A DNA stretch of 64,000 nt from Microbispora sp. ZYX-F-249 (GCF_039649665.1 NZ_JBDJAW010000026.1:57023-121022); one strand, 5' to 3'. Shown: positions 40,431 to 49,183, numbered from the stretch's first letter. Made by a program: numbers and translations. Notes: generated by a model from the sequence alone, not told the origin.

Positions 40431-41305
40431 CGTCACCCGAGATGCTGGTCGACGCCGGCCTCGAGCTCGGCGAGGGCGCCCGCTGGCTCGGGGATCGGTT
40501 CGTCGTCGTGGACATCCTCGACGGCGCGTTGTACGAGGTCTCCCCGGGACCCGGCGCGTCGCTGACGCGGCTGCTGCGCACCGGCGGTGAGCCGCTGGGC
40601 GCGGTCGCCCCGATCGAGGGCCGTCCCGGGCACTGGCTCGCGGCGGCAGGCGAGGGCGTCGCCGTCCTCGGCCCGGACGGCGCCGCCGACTGGCTGGCCC
40701 GCCCGGAGGCGGGCAAGAGCGTGCGCTGCCGCATGAACGACGGGGCGGTCGATCCCAGCGGCCGGTTCTGGGCCGGCAGCATGGCCTACGACGGCACGCC
40801 CGGCGCGGGCAGCCTCTACCGCGTCGATCCCGACGGGACCGTGGTCACCGCGCTGACCGGGGTGACCATCGCCAACGGGCCCGCGTTCTCCCCGGACGGC
40901 ACAAGGCTCTATCTCGCCGACAGCGCACGCGGCGTCGTCGGCGCCTACCCTCTCGACCTCCGCACCGGAGCGCTCGGCGCGCCGGAACCGCTCATCCGGC
41001 TGGACCGCGGAAGCCCCGACGGCATGACGGTGGACGACGAGGGCTTCGTCTGGACGGCGGTCTGGGGCGAGTCCCGTGTCCTGCGCGTCAGCCCGTCCGG
41101 CGAGATCGACCGCGTGGTGGGCCTGCCGTGCCGTCAGCCGTCGTCCGTGGCGATCGGCGGCCGGGACGGGAGGCGGCTTCTGGTGACCTCCGCGCGGTAC
41201 GGCCTCGACGACCCGGCCCCGGCCGACGGCGCGTTGTGGACGTGCGACGCGGGGGTGACCGCCCCACCGGCCCGCGCCGCCGTCCTGTCGCGGTTTCCCG
41301 GATAG
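40427..41305 (+). CDS. SMP-30/gluconolactonase family lactonase
   Basis: 292 residues, six-bladed propeller with metal ligands in LGEGARW (Glu), IANGPAFSPDG (Asn) and GSPDGMTVDDEG (Asp), plus RMNDGAVDPSGRFWAGSM. It would open the sugar lactone made by the dehydrogenase. Last gene of the operon, overlapping the kinase by ATGA; a GC hairpin follows. Confidence 0.88.
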   Translation: MTSPEMLVDAGLELGEGARWLGDRFVVVDILDGALYEVSPGPGASLTRLLRTGGEPLGAVAPIEGRPGHWLAAAGEGVAVLGPDGAADWLARPEAGKSVRCRMNDGAVDPSGRFWAGSMAYDGTPGAGSLYRVDPDGTVVTALTGVTIANGPAFSPDGTRLYLADSARGVVGAYPLDLRTGALGAPEPLIRLDRGSPDGMTVDDEGFVWTAVWGESRVLRVSPSGEIDRVVGLPCRQPSSVAIGGRDGRRLLVTSARYGLDDPAPADGALWTCDAGVTAPPARAAVLSRFPG

Positions 41306-41632
41306 GCCCCCGGCCCGCTGATCCGGGCGGCGGGCCGGCCGATGCCGCCGATCGCCGTGGGCGGCGCGTACCGGGCCGAGGCGCGGGGCCGCTCGTCGTC
41401 ACGGACGTGATTGCCGCGAGGAAGGAACCTCCGGCGGCCGGCGGCCGTATGGAGAACGACATCGCGGCGGTCCCGGACGTGGACGCGGAGCCGGCCGGGC
41501 AGAGCCCTGCCGCCGGTACGGACGACGTTCGCGGGCCGGGAGCCGCCGCAGCGTTCCGATGGGGGCTCCCGCCGCCGTCCCGCGCGCACGCCGGGACGGG
41601 CCGCGGGCTCCCTCCACGAGGAGGTCGGTGTG
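41306..41632. other. intergenic region, terminator-like hairpin only
   Basis: CGGCCCGC...GCGGGCCG (41311-41337) just after the lactonase stop could terminate the operon. Nothing else recognisable in the remaining 290 bp. Confidence 0.45.
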
Positions 41633-42112
41633 GTGATCAGACGGGGCCTGTGCGCCCTGAGCGCACTCGTCGCGGCCGCCGGATGCTCGGCGGGTGGTCA
41701 GGCGGAGCCCGGGGCCCGGGATGCCGGGCGGCCGTCCGGCTCGTGCGCGTCCGCCGTCAGCCGCGAGGCGCTGCCGGCCTGGGCGCGGGCGGGCTTCAGC
41801 GACGACGGGTCGGGGATTCCGCACGTGTTCGGCGAGCGTGGCGACATACTCGCCGTGCTGTTCGAGTATCCGCCGAAGGCGTCCGCCGATCCCGACGAGA
41901 GCAACAAGATTTTGTGGGTCTCGCGGCTGCCGCAGGAGCCGATGCGGCCGCTGACGATCGAGGCGCGCCTCGACGGGACGACGACCTCGGTGACCCGTGA
42001 GATCACGGGAGGCGCCGGGCCCTCGTCGGTCAGCCTGCCCACGGCCGGGTGCTGGCGCCTGACCTTGAGCTGGTCGGGACACACCGACACCATGGCGCTC
42101 ACGTTCGTCTGA
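41633..42112 (+). CDS. putative lipoprotein
   Basis: 159 residues. GTG 41633 follows GAGGAGG. Lipoprotein signal MIRRGLCALSALVAAAGCSA with Cys18. The mature protein looks like a small beta sandwich (AVLFEYPPK, KILWVSRLP, LPTAGCWRLTLSWSGHTDTM). Function unknown; convergent with the WD40 gene. Confidence 0.65.
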   Translation: MIRRGLCALSALVAAAGCSAGGQAEPGARDAGRPSGSCASAVSREALPAWARAGFSDDGSGIPHVFGERGDILAVLFEYPPKASADPDESNKILWVSRLPQEPMRPLTIEARLDGTTTSVTREITGGAGPSSVSLPTAGCWRLTLSWSGHTDTMALTFV

Positions 42113-42122
42113 CCCCTCGGTC

Positions 42123-43583
42123 TCAGCAGGTGCGCCGGTAGTCCACGGTGGGGAAGTGGGCGGTCCACTCCGCGCGGGTGAGGCCCCGGCCGATCTCCGC
42201 GCAGAGCCGCCCCACGAGCGCTTCGGGCCGCAGCCCCCACCGGATGATCCTGCCGTCCTCGCCACCGGAGATCAGGTCCCCGTCGGTGGTGAAGGCCAGG
42301 CCCCTGATCGGAGCCGTGTGGCCGGTCAGCGTGGCCGACGGCCGCATCGCCTGGAGGTCCCAGACGACGATCGTGCGGTCGTCCCCCGCGGACGCGAGCG
42401 AACGGCCGTCGCGGCTGAAGGCGAGGACCTGGATCGGGGCCGTGTGGCCGGTCAGCGTGCCGCGGCCCGCGCCGGTCCGCGTGTCCCAGAGCCTGACGGT
42501 GCGGTCGGCGCCCGCCGTGGCGATGGACGTGCCGTCCGGGCCGAAGGCGACGTCGAGCACCGAGCCCTGCCCGGTCCTGAGGGCGCGTACCTCCCTGTCC
42601 CTGGCCAGGTCCCAGACGATGAGGTCGCCGGCGGGGCCGGTCGTGGCGAGCAGCGGCTCGCGGGGGCTGAACGCCAGCGCCGAGACGAGGTATCCGCCCG
42701 GAAGCGGCGCCTCGACCGGCTTTCCCGGATCGCTGACGTCCCAGCGGAACCGGCCGAGCGCGGTGGCGACGACGAAGCGCCCGCGCGGGTCGAAGCCGAC
42801 GTCGGTGGACGCGCCGAGCCCCTGATACGCGGCCGTGCCGAGCCGGTGTCCGCTGCCGGCGTCCCAGAGGGTGAGCGTGTGACTGCGGGTGACGGTCGCG
42901 AGCCTGCGCCCGTCCGGGCTGAAGGCGACGGCCCGCACATGGTCGGGGTGGTCGCCGATCGTGGCGACCGGGTTCCCCCGCACGTCCCACAGCCGGACGG
43001 TCCTGTCGCTGCTCGCCGACGCCACGACCCGGCCGTCCGGGCTGATCTCGATGTCGTTCACGGCCTGGTTGTGTCCGCTGAACGGGGGAACGGCACGCTC
43101 GCGGACCACGATGGTCCGGCCGAGCCCGCCCGAGGCGAGCATCGAGCCGTCGGCGCTCAGGGCGAGGGACAGCGTCTCCGTGCGGCTTCTGTCCTGGTAG
43201 GTCTCGACAGGCTGCCGTCGCGCCACGTCCCAGATCGTGATCAGGCCGTCCTCGTCGGCGACGGCGATCCGGCCGCCGGCCGGAGCGGACATGTCCCAGG
43301 TGTACGGCGACCTCTTCGGCAGCCCCGGCAGCCGAGTCACCTGGCCGTCCGCGATCCGCCAGAACCGCACGCCGTAGTGCGACGACCCCGTGGCGAGGAA
43401 TTCGCCGGCGGGGTCGAAGCCCAGCCTGTGCACGTTCACGGCGTCGAGCGCCGCGACCTTCGCCCCGGAGGCGACGTCCCAGACGAGAGGGTGCTCGGTT
43501 CCGCCCGTGGCCGACACCAGCAACAACTGGAGCTGGGCCGCGGGAGGCACCAAGTATCTCGCGAGCAGCAGCACGACGTTCAA
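42123..43583 (-). CDS. WD40-repeat protein, apparently truncated at the 5' end
   Basis: 486 residues of WD40 blades (VRLWDVRGNP, LTLWDAGSGH, LIVWDLARDR, VRLWDTRTGA, IVVWDLQAMR; at least eight GH/WD units) and a C-terminal tail TRAEWTAHFPTVDYRRTC. Actinomycete proteins of this kind usually carry an N-terminal kinase, protease or NTPase domain. Here the first about 20 residues (before LLLVSATGGTEHPLVWDV) are read from the antisense strand of an unrelated gene remnant. I therefore see it as the C-terminal part of a broken gene. Confidence 0.7.
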   Translation of the reverse strand: MNVVLLLARYLVPPAAQLQLLLVSATGGTEHPLVWDVASGAKVAALDAVNVHRLGFDPAGEFLATGSSHYGVRFWRIADGQVTRLPGLPKRSPYTWDMSAPAGGRIAVADEDGLITIWDVARRQPVETYQDRSRTETLSLALSADGSMLASGGLGRTIVVRERAVPPFSGHNQAVNDIEISPDGRVVASASSDRTVRLWDVRGNPVATIGDHPDHVRAVAFSPDGRRLATVTRSHTLTLWDAGSGHRLGTAAYQGLGASTDVGFDPRGRFVVATALGRFRWDVSDPGKPVEAPLPGGYLVSALAFSPREPLLATTGPAGDLIVWDLARDREVRALRTGQGSVLDVAFGPDGTSIATAGADRTVRLWDTRTGAGRGTLTGHTAPIQVLAFSRDGRSLASAGDDRTIVVWDLQAMRPSATLTGHTAPIRGLAFTTDGDLISGGEDGRIIRWGLRPEALVGRLCAEIGRGLTRAEWTAHFPTVDYRRTC

Positions 43584-43674
43584 GGTCTACGGCCTCAACG
43601 TCGGCCACTACTACCGGCTCGAGGCCACGTCCGACAACTGCATGCTCTCGATCCGGCTGCGCAACTGGACCTGA
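43516..43674 (+). pseudogene. C-terminal remnant of a secreted-type protein
   Basis: The plus strand reads TSNNWSWAAGGTKYLASSST TFKVYGLNVGHYYRLEATSD and ends RLRNWT before TGA, with the composition of an exported beta protein. It has no start and begins where the WD40 blades stop making sense on the other strand. Both genes seem to end at one breakpoint near 43515-43530. Confidence 0.55.
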
Positions 43675-43832
43675 CCGGGAGGACGGTGGGCGCGGGGCCG
43701 CGACCCGCGCCCGTCGCCGGAGGGGCGCCGCCGGATCGCCAGGCGGGGTATACGCAGGGGCATACCCCTCCTGGCGCTCCTCTCCGCGCGCACCATGCGG
43801 GCACCGGCGTCGCACCGAAAACTTAATTTGTC

Positions 43833-43838
43833 TTGACA
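43833..43838 (+). promoter_or_regulatory. -35 element of the RibD-like gene
   Basis: TTGACA, within the dyad TGTC-TT-GACA (43829-43838). A GAGTCT follows 18 bases later as a weak -10. The dyad suggests an overlapping operator. Confidence 0.45.
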
Positions 43839-43896
43839 GTTCCGATCGTCGGATGCGAGTCTGGAGTCACGCAAGCGCGAGACAGAGGAGATCCAG

Positions 43897-44445
43897 ATGC
43901 GCAAGCTCGTCGCCAGCTTCTTCATGTCCCTCGACGGGGTCGTCGAGTCGCCCGACCAGTGGCACTTCCCCTACTTCAGCGAGGAGATGGGCGCGGCCGT
44001 CGGCGCGCTGATGACGGAGTCCGACGCGATGATGATGGGCCGGGTCACGTACGAGGCCTGGGCGGCCTACTGGCCGGGCAAGACCGACGCGGACGACCCC
44101 TTCGCCGGCTTCATCAACGACATCCGGAAGTACGTCGTCTCCTCGACCCTCGGCACGGTCGAATGGCAGAACTCCACCCTCGTCAGCGGCGACCTGACGG
44201 AGGAGATCACCAAGCTCAAGCGGCAGCCCGGCGGGACCATCGGCATCAGCGGCAGCACCAACCTCGTCCGCTCGCTGATGCGGCACGGCCTGCTCGACGA
44301 GCTCCGGCTGCTGGTCCACCCGATCGTGGTCGGCAAGGGCCAGCGGCTGTTCGAGGAGGGCCTGGAGATCCCGATGAAGCTCGCCTCCTCGGAGGCCTTC
44401 CCGACGGGCGTGCTCTCCCTCGCCTACCGGCCCACGGAGAAGTGA
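43897..44445 (+). CDS. dihydrofolate reductase/RibD C-terminal family protein (paralogue 1)
   Basis: 182 residues: MRKLVASFFMSLDGVVESPD, MMMGRVTYEAWAAYWPG, YVVSSTLGTVEWQNSTLVSG, ISGSTNLVRSLM, LLVHPIVVGKGQRLFEEG. This is the NADPH-dependent RibD_C/DHFR-like fold seen in many stand-alone actinomycete reductases of unknown substrate. About 60% similar by eye to the 45130 gene, with a NUDIX gene between. Confidence 0.85.
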   Translation: MRKLVASFFMSLDGVVESPDQWHFPYFSEEMGAAVGALMTESDAMMMGRVTYEAWAAYWPGKTDADDPFAGFINDIRKYVVSSTLGTVEWQNSTLVSGDLTEEITKLKRQPGGTIGISGSTNLVRSLMRHGLLDELRLLVHPIVVGKGQRLFEEGLEIPMKLASSEAFPTGVLSLAYRPTEK

Positions 44446-44483
44446 CCGCCGCGGCCGTCCGGGCGTCGGTAGTATCCGGCCAC

Positions 44484-45023
44484 GTGACCGAAGCGCAGCC
44501 CGTGATCCGGCAGGTCTCCTCTCGCGTCGTCTACCGCAACGCGTGGATGACCGTACGAGAGGACGCGATCGAGCACCCCGACGGCTCTCCCGGCCTGTAC
44601 GGATACGTGGTGAGGCCCGACTTCGTGCTGATCGTGCCGGAGGAGAACGACGGCTTCCACCTGGTGGAGGAGTACCGGTACCCGATCGGCCGCCGTTCGT
44701 GGAGCTTCCCCCAGGGCGGGGCCGAGGCGGACACGCGGGAGGACGAGGCCCGCCGCGAGCTGGTGGAGGAGACCGGGCTCCGGGCCGACCGGCTGCGCTA
44801 TCTCGGGCGCATGGACAGCGCCCACGGGATGACCGACCAGGGGCTGCACGTCTACGTGGCGACCGGCCTCACCAGGGGCGAGCCCCGCCGCGAGCACACC
44901 GAGCAGGACATGCGCCAGCGCTGGGTGCACCGCACCGAGTTCGAGCGGATGATCCTCGACGGCGCCGTCAGCGACTCGTCCTCCGTCGCCGCCTACATGC
45001 TCTGGCGGCTGCGCCGCTCATGA
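44484..45023 (+). CDS. NUDIX hydrolase
   Basis: 179 residues with a Nudix-box-like segment EDEARRELVEETGLRADRL after SWSFPQGGAEAD, and an ADP-ribose-pyrophosphatase-like N-terminal sheet (VVYRNAWMTVREDAIEHPDG, VLIVPEEN). It probably hydrolyses an ADP-sugar or related nucleotide. The spacing of the first Gly is one residue off the strict consensus. GTG 44484. Confidence 0.82.
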   Translation: MTEAQPVIRQVSSRVVYRNAWMTVREDAIEHPDGSPGLYGYVVRPDFVLIVPEENDGFHLVEEYRYPIGRRSWSFPQGGAEADTREDEARRELVEETGLRADRLRYLGRMDSAHGMTDQGLHVYVATGLTRGEPRREHTEQDMRQRWVHRTEFERMILDGAVSDSSSVAAYMLWRLRRS

Positions 45024-45129
45024 GGCCGTACGGCACGGCCGTGTCGTTTCTGTACAAGACCGGAGCGAGCGGCGTCGCCTAATCTCCTGTTTCGCAGCCA
45101 CCGGCACATGGAAAAAGGAGCAGAGCAAC

Positions 45130-45678
45130 ATGGCCAGGATCGTCGCGAACTTCTTCATCTCCCTGGACGGCGTCGTCGAGTCGCCCGAGCAGTGGCACTT
45201 CCCGTACTGGAACGACGAGATGGGCGCCGTGGTCCAGGCGGGCATGCAGAACTCGGCCGGAATGATGATGGGCCGCACGCTGTACGAGGAGTGGTCGGCG
45301 TACTGGACGACGACGGACCAGGACCCGGAGATCGCCGCGGCCTTCAACAGCGCCCCCAAGTACGTGCTGTCCAACAGCCTGGAGAAGGCGGACTGGAACA
45401 ACACCACCGTCGTCAACGGCGACGTCGCGGCCAGGGTGCGCGAGCTCAAGGAGCGGATCGAGGGCGGCGACCTCCAGATGTCGGGCAGCGCGACCACCGT
45501 GCGGTGGCTGCTCGCCAACGGGCTGCTCGACGAGCTGAACCTGCTCGTCCACCCGATCGTCGTCGGCCAGGGGCAGCGGCTGTTCGAGGAGACCCCGACG
45601 CACAAGCTGAAGCTGGTCAAGTCCGAGACCTTCAAGACCGGCGTGCTCAACCTCAGGTACGTCCCGGACGCCGGCTGA
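45130..45678 (+). CDS. dihydrofolate reductase/RibD C-terminal family protein (paralogue 2)
   Basis: 182 residues, same length and order of motifs as paralogue 1 (IVANFFISLDGVVESPEQWH, MMMGRTLYEEWSAYW, YVLSNSLEKADWNNTTVVNG, MSGSATTVRWLL, LLVHPIVVGQGQRLFEE). AAAAAGGAGC lies upstream of the ATG. Probably an ancient duplication. Confidence 0.85.
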   Translation: MARIVANFFISLDGVVESPEQWHFPYWNDEMGAVVQAGMQNSAGMMMGRTLYEEWSAYWTTTDQDPEIAAAFNSAPKYVLSNSLEKADWNNTTVVNGDVAARVRELKERIEGGDLQMSGSATTVRWLLANGLLDELNLLVHPIVVGQGQRLFEETPTHKLKLVKSETFKTGVLNLRYVPDAG

Positions 45679-45685
45679 CGGCCGG

Positions 45686-46111
45686 TCAGGCGTAGTAGCC
45701 CTCGACGGGCAGGCGCGCCTCGTCGAAGAGCGCCGGCCCCTCCTGCCGCACGGACGGCGGGCCGGCCGGCGGCTTCAGCGTGGCGAGCTGCTCGCCCGAG
45801 AGGGCGAAGACGACTCGGCCGAGCCCGGAACGCTCGATCGCGCCCGCGCACATGCCGCACGGCTGGCAGCTCGTGTACATGGTGGTCGCGGCCGCGGCGG
45901 CGGGGTCGAGCTCACGGGCGGCCCAGCGCGCGAGCTTCAGCTCGGGGTGGGCGCTGATGTCCGACTCCGTGAGCGTCGTGTTGCGCTCCTCGGCGAGCAC
46001 GTCGCCGTCCGGGCCGACCAGCAGCGAGCCGAACGGCGGGTTGCCACCCGCCCGGGCCTGCGCGGCCAGCTCGATCGCCCTGCGGAGGAACTTCTCGTCG
46101 TCGGGTGTCAT
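45686..46111 (-). CDS. nucleoside deaminase (cytidine/guanine deaminase superfamily)
   Basis: 141 residues. Zinc site: His in SAHPELKLA (HPE in place of the usual HAE) and TSCQPCGMCAGAIERS (PCxxC). The active-site Glu is therefore retained with a shifted neighbour. Its ATG overlaps the upstream oxidoreductase stop (ATGA). Confidence 0.82.
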   Translation of the reverse strand: MTPDDEKFLRRAIELAAQARAGGNPPFGSLLVGPDGDVLAEERNTTLTESDISAHPELKLARWAARELDPAAAAATTMYTSCQPCGMCAGAIERSGLGRVVFALSGEQLATLKPPAGPPSVRQEGPALFDEARLPVEGYYA

Positions 46112-46959
46112 GACTGCTCCGCTTCGGTGTACGCGGCGGCCACTGCCTCGAGCATGTGCCACGCCGTCTCGGGATGGTTCGTCTCCTCGGGATCCCCGTG
46201 GAAGGGGTCGAGCAGGACGGTCTCGGCGCCCAGGAGGCGTAGCCGTTCCAGGTCGCCCATGATCTGGTCGAGGCTGCCCTCGCCGGCCCGGCGCCCCTCG
46301 CCGGTCACCGGGGTGCCGGTGAGCCGCAGCAGGATGCGCGGGGCGAACACGGGAGCGGGGCGACCCAGGCTCTCCGCGACGGCGGACAGCCGGTCCAGCC
46401 GCTCGTCCAGCCACGGGAGGGTGAACCGCAGCGGGTGCCAGGCGTCGCCGAGGAGCACCGCCCTGCGGAGGGCGGCGTCGCTGCCGCCGCCGACCCAGAT
46501 CGGGACGTGCCCGGCGCGGTAGTCCGCCTCGTCCCGCCAGGCCAGGCGGATCGCCCGCAGGTGCTCGTCGGTCAGCGCCCCCCGCCGTTCGTACGGCACG
46601 CCGAGCGCCTCGAACTCCTGCCGCGCCCAGCCCACCCCCACACCGAGGACCAGCCGCCCCCCGCTGAGCTGCTGGAGGTTGGCCGCCATCCGGGCGGTCA
46701 GCAGTGGGTGCCGGTAGGGCAGGATCAGCACGGTGGTGCCGAGCCTGATCCTGGTGGTGATCGCGGCGAGCCAGGACAGCGTGGTGAAGGGCTCGTAGAA
46801 CGGCGCGGGATACTGCTCGGCCACGTCGGGGGTCACCACGACGTGGTCGGAGACCATGAGCAGGTCGAACCCGAGCCCCTCCACCGTCTCCGCCCAGCCG
46901 CGCAACACGTCCGGCCGGGTGCCCGGTCCGAAGTTCGGGACGTTGACGCCTAGTTTCAC
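46108..46959 (-). CDS. LLM class F420-dependent oxidoreductase
   Basis: 283 residues: GVNVPNFGPGTRPDVLRGWA, GFDLLMVSDHVVV, IRLGTTVLILPYRHPLLTAR, SGGRLVLGVGVGWARQEFEA, VPIWVGGGSD. The pattern is of TIGR03619-like F420 enzymes. Operon with the deaminase. Confidence 0.88.
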   Translation of the reverse strand: MKLGVNVPNFGPGTRPDVLRGWAETVEGLGFDLLMVSDHVVVTPDVAEQYPAPFYEPFTTLSWLAAITTRIRLGTTVLILPYRHPLLTARMAANLQQLSGGRLVLGVGVGWARQEFEALGVPYERRGALTDEHLRAIRLAWRDEADYRAGHVPIWVGGGSDAALRRAVLLGDAWHPLRFTLPWLDERLDRLSAVAESLGRPAPVFAPRILLRLTGTPVTGEGRRAGEGSLDQIMGDLERLRLLGAETVLLDPFHGDPEETNHPETAWHMLEAVAAAYTEAEQS

Positions 46960-47025
46960 CGGTCCAGCCTATTCAGGCGATCAGGCCGTACGGAAGAGAG
47001 AACTCCCTGGTTGGAGGCCCTCTGG

Positions 47026-47046
47026 CCGTGGATTCCACGGTATATT
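47026..47046 (+). promoter_or_regulatory. Lrp-type operator and leaderless -10
   Basis: CCGTGGA-T-TCCACGG (47026-47040) is a perfect 7-bp-arm palindrome abutting TATATT (47041-47046). The ATG comes six bases later. This predicts a leaderless, autoregulated transcript. Confidence 0.7.
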
Positions 47047-47052
47047 CGGCCG

Positions 47053-47499
47053 ATGGCCGAGAGTCTTGATGTGACGGACTGGTCCATCCTGGCCGAGTTG
47101 CAGCGTGACGGCCGCGTACCGCTCACCGAGTTGGCCCGGCGGGTGAGCCTCAGCGCCTCCGCGACGACCGAGCGGGTACGGCGGATGGAGGCGGCCGGCG
47201 TCATCCGCGGCTACCGTGCGGTCGTCGACCTGGGGAAGGCCGGATACCCCGTGCTCGCCGTGGTGCGGCTCAAGTATCCGGGCAGCCGGCACGAGCCGCT
47301 GCACCGGTTGCTGGGCGAGCGCACGGAGATCCTGGAGTGCCTGCGCACCACCGGCGACGACTGCTACACGCTCAAGGTCGCCGCGACCTCCATGGCCCAC
47401 CTGGAGAAGGTGGTGGACGATCTGGCGCAGTTCGGCAGCACCACGACCAACATCGTCTACAGCGAGACCCTGCCGTACCGCGGACCGCACGCCCCGTGA
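47053..47499 (+). CDS. Lrp/AsnC family regulator
   Basis: 148 residues. HTH (DVTDWSILAELQRDGRVPLT ELARRVSLSASATTERVRRM) plus RAM domain (VLAVVRLKYPGSRHEPLHRL, YTLKVAATSMAHLEKVVDDL). Likely senses an amino acid. A palindrome and leaderless -10 lie directly upstream. Confidence 0.9.
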   Translation: MAESLDVTDWSILAELQRDGRVPLTELARRVSLSASATTERVRRMEAAGVIRGYRAVVDLGKAGYPVLAVVRLKYPGSRHEPLHRLLGERTEILECLRTTGDDCYTLKVAATSMAHLEKVVDDLAQFGSTTTNIVYSETLPYRGPHAP

Positions 47500-47530
47500 C
47501 GCCCGCGACGCCCCGCGACGCCCCGTGGCG

Positions 47531-48001
47531 TCAGGCGGCGGGCCTGGTGGCGGGCTGCGCCCTGAAGGAGATGGCCTCCATGAGGGCCTTGTGCTTGGTG
47601 TTCTGGAAGGCGGCGACCTTCCACTCGCCGGTCGCCTGGCGGACCACGGTGTAGGTCTGGATCTTGCCGAGCTTGCCGGGCCTGCCCTTGTGGACGTCGC
47701 CGCGGGTGACGACCAGAGCGGTGCCGGGGCCGGCGAAACGGATGCCGACGATCTCACTGGCGAGCCGGGTGCCCCTGAGGAAGCTGTCGAACAGGGCCTG
47801 GTGCGCGGCGCCGATCTCGGCGGCGCCGACGTACAGGGTGCCGACGTAGGTGATGTAGGTGGCGTCGGCGGTGAACTCGGCACCGTAGGCGGCGCCGTCG
47901 CCGGCGTTCCAGGCGGCGGTGAGACGGTCCAGGACGGCGGTGACGGCGGCCGTGTCGCCGGGGCGGGTGGCGGTTTCCGGCGTGGTCTCGAAGGCGTTCA
48001 T
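47531..48001 (-). CDS. SgcJ/EcaC-type NTF2-like protein
   Basis: 156 residues, cone-shaped NTF2 fold: DTAAVTAVLDRLTAAWNAGD, AYGAEFTADATYITYVGTLY VG, GRPGKLGKIQTYTVVRQATG EWKVAAFQNTKHK. Divergent from a MarR gene across an operator-like dyad, so it is the probable MarR target. Biochemical role unknown. Confidence 0.82.
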   Translation of the reverse strand: MNAFETTPETATRPGDTAAVTAVLDRLTAAWNAGDGAAYGAEFTADATYITYVGTLYVGAAEIGAAHQALFDSFLRGTRLASEIVGIRFAGPGTALVVTRGDVHKGRPGKLGKIQTYTVVRQATGEWKVAAFQNTKHKALMEAISFRAQPATRPAA

Positions 48002-48055
48002 GACCCTTCCCTCTCATGATAGCTTCTTCTGAGCATTTACTGCTTTGAAGATTTA

Positions 48056-48071
48056 TCTTCCTAGAGGAAGA
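48056..48071. promoter_or_regulatory. MarR operator candidate
   Basis: TCTTCCT-AG-AGGAAGA, a perfect 7-bp-arm dyad in the AT-rich gap between the NTF2-like and MarR genes. Confidence 0.65.
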
Positions 48072-48092
48072 GATTAGAGAGAGGGTGGGCAC

Positions 48093-48545
48093 GTGTCAAC
48101 ACGCGACGACGCGGGAGTCGTGTACCGGCGCTACCTCAGCGCCGTGATGCTGCACGGTCACGCCGGCGCCAAGGCCGTCGGCCTGGGCGCGACCGACCTG
48201 TACGCGCTGAACGTCCTGGGCCTGGGCGGCGCGATGACCCCCGGCGAGCTCGGCCGGCGCACCGGCCTGACCACCGGGCCCACGACCCGGCTGATCGACC
48301 GTCTCGAGCAGGCGGGCTACGTGCGCCGCGCGTCCGACCCGGGCGACCGGCGCAAGGTCATCGTCGAGCTCGTCGCCCACCCCAGCGGCCTCGACGAGGC
48401 CCTGGCCCCGGCCCGCCGGAGGATCGGCGCCATCGTGCAGGGCTACTCGCCCGAGCACCAGGCCGTCCTGTTCGACTACTTCGCCCGCGCCGCCGACGCG
48501 TACCTGGAGGCCACCATGGAACTCCAGGACAAGCGGACCGACTAG
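48093..48545 (+). CDS. MarR family regulator
   Basis: 150 residues: LYALNVLGLGGAMTPGELGR, RTGLTTGPTTRLIDRLEQAG YV, RRASDPGDRRKVIVEL. GTG 48093. It likely represses itself and the divergent NTF2-like gene. Confidence 0.9.
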   Translation: MSTRDDAGVVYRRYLSAVMLHGHAGAKAVGLGATDLYALNVLGLGGAMTPGELGRRTGLTTGPTTRLIDRLEQAGYVRRASDPGDRRKVIVELVAHPSGLDEALAPARRRIGAIVQGYSPEHQAVLFDYFARAADAYLEATMELQDKRTD

Positions 48546-48570
48546 CCGCCACCGGCGCGCACGGCCCGGC

Positions 48571-48612
48571 GTCACGGCTCCCGTGTCACGGCTCCCCTGT
48601 CACGGCTCCCGT
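48571..48612. repeat. 14-bp tandem repeat at a gene end
   Basis: Three tandem copies of GTCACGGCTCCCGT (middle copy ends CT). The third copy codes for the last residues and stop of the minus-strand MarR gene, so slippage here would change its C-terminus. Confidence 0.8.
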
Positions 48613-49121
48613 GTCAGTGCGGCCGACCTCGCGACGGCGGCGCAGCGGTCCTCGCCGGGGGCCGCCCCGGTGGCGGCGTGCTCCAGCAGCGCCAGGAGAA
48701 CCCGCCGATCCTCGGGCGGAAGCCCGGCGAGCAGCTCGTCCTCGGCCCGTGCGACACGCGCGTCGAGTTCGGCGAGGACGCCCCGGCCGTGCTCGGTCGG
48801 CACGATGCGCCGCGCGCGGCGGTCGGCCGGGTCCTGCCTGCGCTGCACGAGACCACACCCCTCGAACTTGTCGAGCAGATACGTCATGACCGTGCGGTCG
48901 ATGCCGAGGCGGGCGGCGAGCGCGGCCTGCGTGGGCGGGGCCTCGTGGACGACCGCGGAGAGCACCTGGTAGCCGCGCACCCCGTGCGGCAGGTCGCGCG
49001 AGATGTCCTCGACACGCGTGCTCCACTCCCTCAGCAGCACGGTGAGGGACCACCCGAACACGGATCCCTGCGTGGACGGCGTCGGGGTGTCGGTCTGTTC
49101 GCGCGCGGTCACAGCTCCCAC
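48600..49121 (-). CDS. MarR family regulator (second)
   Basis: 173 residues: HGVRGYQVLSAVVHEAPPTQ AALAARLGIDRTVMTYLLDK FEGCGLV, RRQDPADRRARRIVPTEHGR. GTG 49121 (or 49112). Divergent from the LLM-berberine-bridge fusion gene with a dyad between, hence its likely regulator. Confidence 0.88.
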   Translation of the reverse strand: MGAVTAREQTDTPTPSTQGSVFGWSLTVLLREWSTRVEDISRDLPHGVRGYQVLSAVVHEAPPTQAALAARLGIDRTVMTYLLDKFEGCGLVQRRQDPADRRARRIVPTEHGRGVLAELDARVARAEDELLAGLPPEDRRVLLALLEHAATGAAPGEDRCAAVARSAALTREP

Positions 49122-49166
49122 CCTAACCCGGAATACGCTGATCCTCCGATAAGTTGTGCCGCATAT

Positions 49167-49183
49167 AGTCTGTACGACAGATT
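49167..49183. promoter_or_regulatory. MarR operator candidate
   Basis: AGTCTGT-ACG-ACAGATT, one mismatch, in the gap between the second MarR gene and the flavoenzyme fusion. Confidence 0.5.
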
